DNA of 64,000 bases from Asanoa hainanensis (lineage in GTDB: Bacteria > Actinomycetota > Actinomycetes > Mycobacteriales > Micromonosporaceae). The position numbers were made by a program, and so were the translations under genes. Numbering within the stretch: the stretch's first letter is position 1; every line of letters starts with the position of its first letter. Where the stretch lies: assembly GCF_900188485.1 (NCBI RefSeq), contig NZ_FZPH01000012.1, positions 62,001 through 126,000 of the forward strand, written 5' to 3'. Under the pieces are notes generated by a model, which was not told the origin of the DNA, did no database searches, and saw only the letters and a program-made list of their open reading frames with translations. Shown piece by piece: positions 60,538-64,000 of the stretch.

Positions 60538-62025
60538 TCACGAAATGGGGTACGCGGCCGCCGCCGGGCTGACGGCGCCGGTGAAGTCCGCGACCCGCCC
60601 GTCGATCGTGAACTCGTAGCGACCGAGCCGCCGGACGTCCGGACGCGTCGACAGATACGTCTTCATGTCGTCGAGCTCGCCCGGCGTCAACCACGACGGC
60701 GGGTCCGACACCGCCCGGAACCGGCTCACGTCGGCCAGGTCCCGCAGCCACGCGAGCTGCTGGTCGGTGAGCAGGTTGAGCCGGCTCCGGAAATAGATCA
60801 CGTCCGGGTCGACCTCGACCAGCGGCTGGTGCCACAGGCGGTGCATCGTGTTGACGACGGCATTGCGGGCCATCGCGTCGGACGGGTCGTCGCTGGCGTA
60901 GTTCTGCCACATCGGCGCCACGTCCGGTCCGCTGCGCAGCCCGTCGAGGATGCCCAGCGACGGCAGCAGGATCGCGCCGCTGCCGAGCAGGTAGACGTCG
61001 TCGCCGGCGACCTGGCGCACGAGGGCCAGGGCGTCGCGGTACGTCTGTTCCCGCTCGGCGTCGTCGACACGTACTCCTGGCACCGCTCCGGCATTGATGA
61101 AGTCGAGCTTGAGATAGCGGAAACCCCACTCGTGGACCACACGGTGGATCAGCGACCCGAGATAGTCGAGCGCGTCCGGGCGCGAGAGGTCCAGGGCGTG
61201 GTAACCCGTGCCCCAGTTGTGCCCGGCGATCACCAGGTCGCCCCGGTCGTCGCGCAGCAGGAGTGACCGCGGCACGCCCGCCGTGGGGAGCGCGATGAAC
61301 GGCGCGAGCCACAGCCCGGCCACCATCCCGACGTCGGTGATCCGGTCGACCAGCGCCCGCATGCCCGACGGGAACTTGTGGTTGGGCTGCCAGTCGCCGA
61401 CCAGGCGCTCCCAGCCGTCGTCGACCTGCACGACGTCGAACGGCAGGCCGCGCAGGTCGGTGATGTCCTTGGCGAGCTGCTGTTCGGTGATGGTCTCGTA
61501 GTACGCGTACCAGGAGCACCAGACGTTGCCCGCCCGGCGGGTGCTGCTGCCGAGCCGCTCCGCCAGGTGCCGCGTGTACGCGGCGAACACCTCGTCCTCG
61601 GGCCCGTAGGCGGCGAACCACGGTGCGGCGCCGCGCTCGTACCAGCCGGCCAGGGTGTCGCGGTCGGCCGTCAGGCGGGGAGTGCCCAGGCCGAGCGCGC
61701 CCAGCAGCAGGACGTTGCCGTCGCCGGTGTCGAGCGCCGCCACGGCGGAGGAGTGGTGCCGGGCCGGGTCGTCCCAGACGTCGTCGTCGGCCGTGACCCG
61801 CCGTTGCGGGTTGGCGATGCGCAGCGGTGGCTCGCTCAGCCGCCGCCAGCCACAGGGGCTCCAGGAGTTCTGGCCGTGCCGGTAGAACAGGGCGTCACCC
61901 AGTCCGTGCAACAAGGCGACGCGTCCGGGCGGGAGGATCAGACCCCCGTCGGCTGCTTGCGGGCTGCCGGTGCCGTCGTGTTCGAGGGCGAAGGTACGCC
62001 CGGCCAGCTCGATCAGCAGTGCCAT
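60538..62025 (-). CDS. alpha-galactosidase-like glycoside hydrolase, GH36/clan GH-D
   Basis: 495 residues. TIM barrel with NVWCSWYAYYETITEQQLAK, VVQVDDGWERLVGDWQPNHK, VGMVAGLWLAPFIALPTAGV and the nucleophile motif FRYLKLDFIN (K-x-D). It continues with LLGSGAILLPSLGILDGLRS and VAPMWQNYASDDPSDA, where the acid/base aspartate is expected. It is shorter than classical GH36 (about 700 residues) because the N-terminal beta domain is reduced. No signal peptide: it cleaves imported alpha-galactosides in the cytosol. It is downstream of a sugar-binding protein and permease. Confidence 0.88.
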   Translation of the reverse strand: MALLIELAGRTFALEHDGTGSPQAADGGLILPPGRVALLHGLGDALFYRHGQNSWSPCGWRRLSEPPLRIANPQRRVTADDDVWDDPARHHSSAVAALDTGDGNVLLLGALGLGTPRLTADRDTLAGWYERGAAPWFAAYGPEDEVFAAYTRHLAERLGSSTRRAGNVWCSWYAYYETITEQQLAKDITDLRGLPFDVVQVDDGWERLVGDWQPNHKFPSGMRALVDRITDVGMVAGLWLAPFIALPTAGVPRSLLLRDDRGDLVIAGHNWGTGYHALDLSRPDALDYLGSLIHRVVHEWGFRYLKLDFINAGAVPGVRVDDAEREQTYRDALALVRQVAGDDVYLLGSGAILLPSLGILDGLRSGPDVAPMWQNYASDDPSDAMARNAVVNTMHRLWHQPLVEVDPDVIYFRSRLNLLTDQQLAWLRDLADVSRFRAVSDPPSWLTPGELDDMKTYLSTRPDVRRLGRYEFTIDGRVADFTGAVSPAAAAYPIS

Positions 62026-62050
62026 TGTTCTCCTCGGCGATGTGAGAGAG

Positions 62051-62077
62051 GTGCGGCGGAGCAGGGCCCCGCCGCAC
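62051..62077. terminator. hairpin between binding-protein and alpha-galactosidase genes
   Basis: A perfect 9-base inverted repeat GTGCGGCGG / CCGCCGCAC with a 9-base loop lies just after the binding-protein stop. It may attenuate read-through or protect the upstream mRNA end so that the transporter is made in excess. Confidence 0.5.
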
Positions 62078-62086
62078 CGGGTTGGG

Positions 62087-63448
62087 CTACTTGAAGAGCT
62101 GGTTGACCTGGTCGTTGGCCTTCTTCATCGCGGAGGCCGAGTCGGTCTGGCCGAGCACGGCCGACTGGATGGCGTCCTGCACGATCTGGCTGACCTCGCT
62201 GCCGTGGTCGGTGATCGGCAGGAAGAAGGTGCCGCCGGGTGCCGCGGCCTCGTCGATGAACGCCTGCACGTCGCGGCCCTTGCTCTTGTGGGCCTCCAAC
62301 GCCTTCTCGCTGGCGTCCTTGATGGCCGGGAAGACCACCGCGTTGCCGCCGACGATGTTCTGGCAGTCGGGGGAGGCGAGGAACTTGACCCACTTCCAGG
62401 CCTCGTCCTTGTGCTCGGTGCCCGTCCAGATCGCGTCCGAGAGGCCGTTGATCGCCGACTTGCGGCCCTGCGGACCGGCCGGCAGCGGCGCGAACGCGAA
62501 CTTCAGCTTCGCGGTGTCACCGAGGTAGCTGTTGATCATCCAGGAGCCGGTGATCGTGATGGCGCCCTTGCCCGCGTTCATCAGCGCGTCGTTGGTGAGC
62601 GTGGAGGCCTTGTCCAGCGCGGGGCTGTAGCCCTTGGCGATCAGTGACTTGTACCAGTCGATCACCTGGGCCAGCCGCGGGTCGTCGTACTTGTACTGCG
62701 TGCCCCACGGGTTCTTGTCGAGGTACGTGAAGCCGAGCGAGGCGGCGAAGTTGCCCCAGCCGTTCTGGCCCTGCGAGCCGTCCTTGAACTCGGGCAGGAA
62801 GCCGAACGTCTTGACCTTCGACTTGTCGAACGCGGGGTCCAGGCCGTTCTTGCCGTTGGCGTCCACCGTGGCCTTGGCGATGAGCTGCTCGAACGTACCC
62901 CCGTCGGTGGGGTTCCAGGTCAGGTCCTTCAGGCTCGCCGCGTCGACGCCCTGCGCCTTGAGGTGCTCGGTGTTGAAGACCAGGGCCATGGTGTCCCAGT
63001 CCTTCGGGAGCCCGTAACGGGCGCCGTCCTTGGTGAACAGGTCAGCCAGGCCGCCCTGGTACTGGGACAGGTCGATCTTGTCGGCGTCGACGTACGGCTG
63101 GAGGTCGAGGATCTGGCCCGAGGTGACGAACTGCGGGTAGTACGAGCCCTGGTTGGTCCACACGTCGGGCGCCTCGCCGGCCGCGAGCTGGGTGGTCAGG
63201 TTCTGCCAGTACTGGTCCCAGGCCGACTGCGTGATCCGGATCGTGATGTTCGGGTTCGCGGTCTTGAACGCGTCGGCACAGGCCTGGTACGACGCCTTCT
63301 GGTTGTCGTCCCACAGCCAGTAGTCGAGCGTCACGGCGCCGCCGGCCTCGTCGCCGGAGTCGTCGCTGCTGCAGGCGGCCAGGCCGGCCAGGCCGGCGGC
63401 CATCGCCAAGGACAGCAGCGCTGTCCCGGCGCGTGATCTGCGGATCAT
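62087..63448 (-). CDS. carbohydrate ABC transporter substrate-binding lipoprotein (family 1)
   Basis: 453 residues. Lipoprotein signal (ALLSLAMAAGLAGLAACSS). Family-1 binding domain: LDYWLWDDNQKASYQACADA, TTQLAAGEAPDVWTNQGSYY, YGLPKDWDTMALVFNTEHLK, GKGAITITGSWMINSYLGDT, EAWKWVKFLASPDCQNIVGG. With the alpha-galactosidase downstream, the ligand is probably melibiose, raffinose or a related alpha-galactoside. GAGAGAGAAGGACGAG upstream supplies a ribosome-binding site. Confidence 0.92.
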   Translation of the reverse strand: MIRRSRAGTALLSLAMAAGLAGLAACSSDDSGDEAGGAVTLDYWLWDDNQKASYQACADAFKTANPNITIRITQSAWDQYWQNLTTQLAAGEAPDVWTNQGSYYPQFVTSGQILDLQPYVDADKIDLSQYQGGLADLFTKDGARYGLPKDWDTMALVFNTEHLKAQGVDAASLKDLTWNPTDGGTFEQLIAKATVDANGKNGLDPAFDKSKVKTFGFLPEFKDGSQGQNGWGNFAASLGFTYLDKNPWGTQYKYDDPRLAQVIDWYKSLIAKGYSPALDKASTLTNDALMNAGKGAITITGSWMINSYLGDTAKLKFAFAPLPAGPQGRKSAINGLSDAIWTGTEHKDEAWKWVKFLASPDCQNIVGGNAVVFPAIKDASEKALEAHKSKGRDVQAFIDEAAAPGGTFFLPITDHGSEVSQIVQDAIQSAVLGQTDSASAMKKANDQVNQLFK

Positions 63449-63479
63449 CTCGTCCTTCTCTCTCTGCGGGGGAAAGGGG

Positions 63480-64000
63480 TTACTTGCTACCGGTGAAGTT
63501 CAGTGACTGGACCAGGCGCTTGCCCATGAAGATCAGCAGGATCAGGACCGGCAGGACCGACAACGTCGAGGCGGCCATCAGGCCGGTCCAGTCGGGTGTG
63601 GTGTTGGGCGACTGCTGGCGGAACACGCCGAGCGCCACGGTGACGAGCCGGTTCTCCTCGCCCCGGCCGACCAGCAGCGGCCAGAGGAAGTCCTTCCAGG
63701 CCCAGACGATCGTGGTGAGCCCGATGGTGATCAGGGGGCCGCGGCTCATCGGCAGCGCGATGCGCCAGAAGATGCCCCACGGGCCGTTGCCGTCGAGGAT
63801 CGCCGCCTCCTCCACGTCGCGGGGGAGCGACAGGAAGAACTGGCGCAGGAAGAACACCGCGAACGGCGTCATCAGGATCGTGGGAGCGACCATGCCGGCC
63901 ATCGTGTTGATCAGGCCGAGGTCCTTGACCAGGATGAAGTTGGGCAGCAGCGTGAAAATCGGCGGGACCATCAGGGCGGCGATCAGGATCGCGAAGACCG
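63480..64000 (-). CDS. carbohydrate ABC transporter permease, MalG type (N-terminus outside window)
   Basis: The last ~173 residues are visible; the frame is open to the right edge (VFAILIAALMVPPIFTLLPN). EAA loop EEAAILDGNGPWGIFWRIAL, then membrane helices ITIGLTTIVWAWKDFLWPLL and TLSVLPVLILLIFMGKRLV, ending NFTGSK. It lies 31 bases upstream of the binding-protein gene in the same orientation. The MalF-type partner should lie just outside. Confidence 0.92.
   Translation of the reverse strand, partial: VFAILIAALMVPPIFTLLPNFILVKDLGLINTMAGMVAPTILMTPFAVFFLRQFFLSLPRDVEEAAILDGNGPWGIFWRIALPMSRGPLITIGLTTIVWAWKDFLWPLLVGRGEENRLVTVALGVFRQQSPNTTPDWTGLMAASTLSVLPVLILLIFMGKRLVQSLNFTGSK

Overview
The window is very GC-rich actinomycete DNA. 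Most genes use G/C-ending codons, there are many GTG and TTG starts, and neighbouring genes commonly overlap by four bases. A mycothiol-dependent formaldehyde dehydrogenase, Tat and lipoprotein signals, and an indolepyruvate:ferredoxin oxidoreductase fit Actinomycetia. A paired AAGGGNCCCTTGTTAAC repeat (56425-56472) resembles repeats I associate with Micromonosporaceae, so that family is my best guess. No rRNA, complete tRNA, CRISPR array, insertion sequence or prophage structural gene was seen.

Layout. 1-5.1 kb: ROK regulator (cut by the edge), mscR, a SET-domain protein coupled to an unknown protein, and an MFS exporter. 5.1-8.5 kb: a degraded stretch with a tRNA-Gly-like 3' fragment, a broken tyrosine integrase, one lower-GC membrane protein, and two diverged copies of a direct repeat. 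8.5-12 kb: PadR-controlled ABC transporter and a membrane glutaredoxin-like protein. 12-17.8 kb: complete six-gene Mrp Na+/H+ antiporter operon, with MrpB fused to MrpA. 18-20 kb: secreted protein and an aminoglycoside-phosphotransferase-like gene followed by a gene remnant that mirrors the 3.9-kb locus. 20.5-23.8 kb: an AT-richer three-gene island (XRE regulator, Ser/Thr kinase-like protein, TPR protein) with its own operator, promoter and terminator. It is the best candidate for an undescribed system.

24-29.5 kb: HxlR/DUF899 pair, M1 aminopeptidase, small membrane protein, MFS exporter. 29.5-33.9 kb: five-gene coupled operon (binding protein, methyltransferase, FecCD permease, ATPase, TPR protein) with a Zur-box-like palindrome at its start. 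34.2-44.3 kb: arabinoside-type utilisation cluster. It has an RbsABC-like importer facing a MalEFG-like importer with a GH127 enzyme, then a Nudix hydrolase and a LacI regulator; a shared 12-base operator lies in the divergent promoter region and upstream of lacI. 42.7-45 kb also carries two unusual non-coding repeat regions.

45-50 kb: membrane protein, lipoprotein, and a 1197-residue indolepyruvate:ferredoxin oxidoreductase containing five 42-base in-frame repeats. 50-56.4 kb: hydrolase, Tat-exported amidase with a small coupled partner, HTH protein, secreted trypsin-like protease with ricin-type lectin domain, FetB-like permease. 56.6-59.3 kb: anchored surface protein, class F sortase, cytosolic kinase, AhpD-like protein. 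59.3-64 kb: alpha-galactoside cluster (ROK regulator, GH36 alpha-galactosidase, binding protein, permease cut by the edge).

A recurrent feature is a TANNNT hexamer 6-7 bases upstream of start codons with no ribosome-binding site, suggesting many leaderless transcripts. Function calls rest on motifs read by eye; no database search was run.
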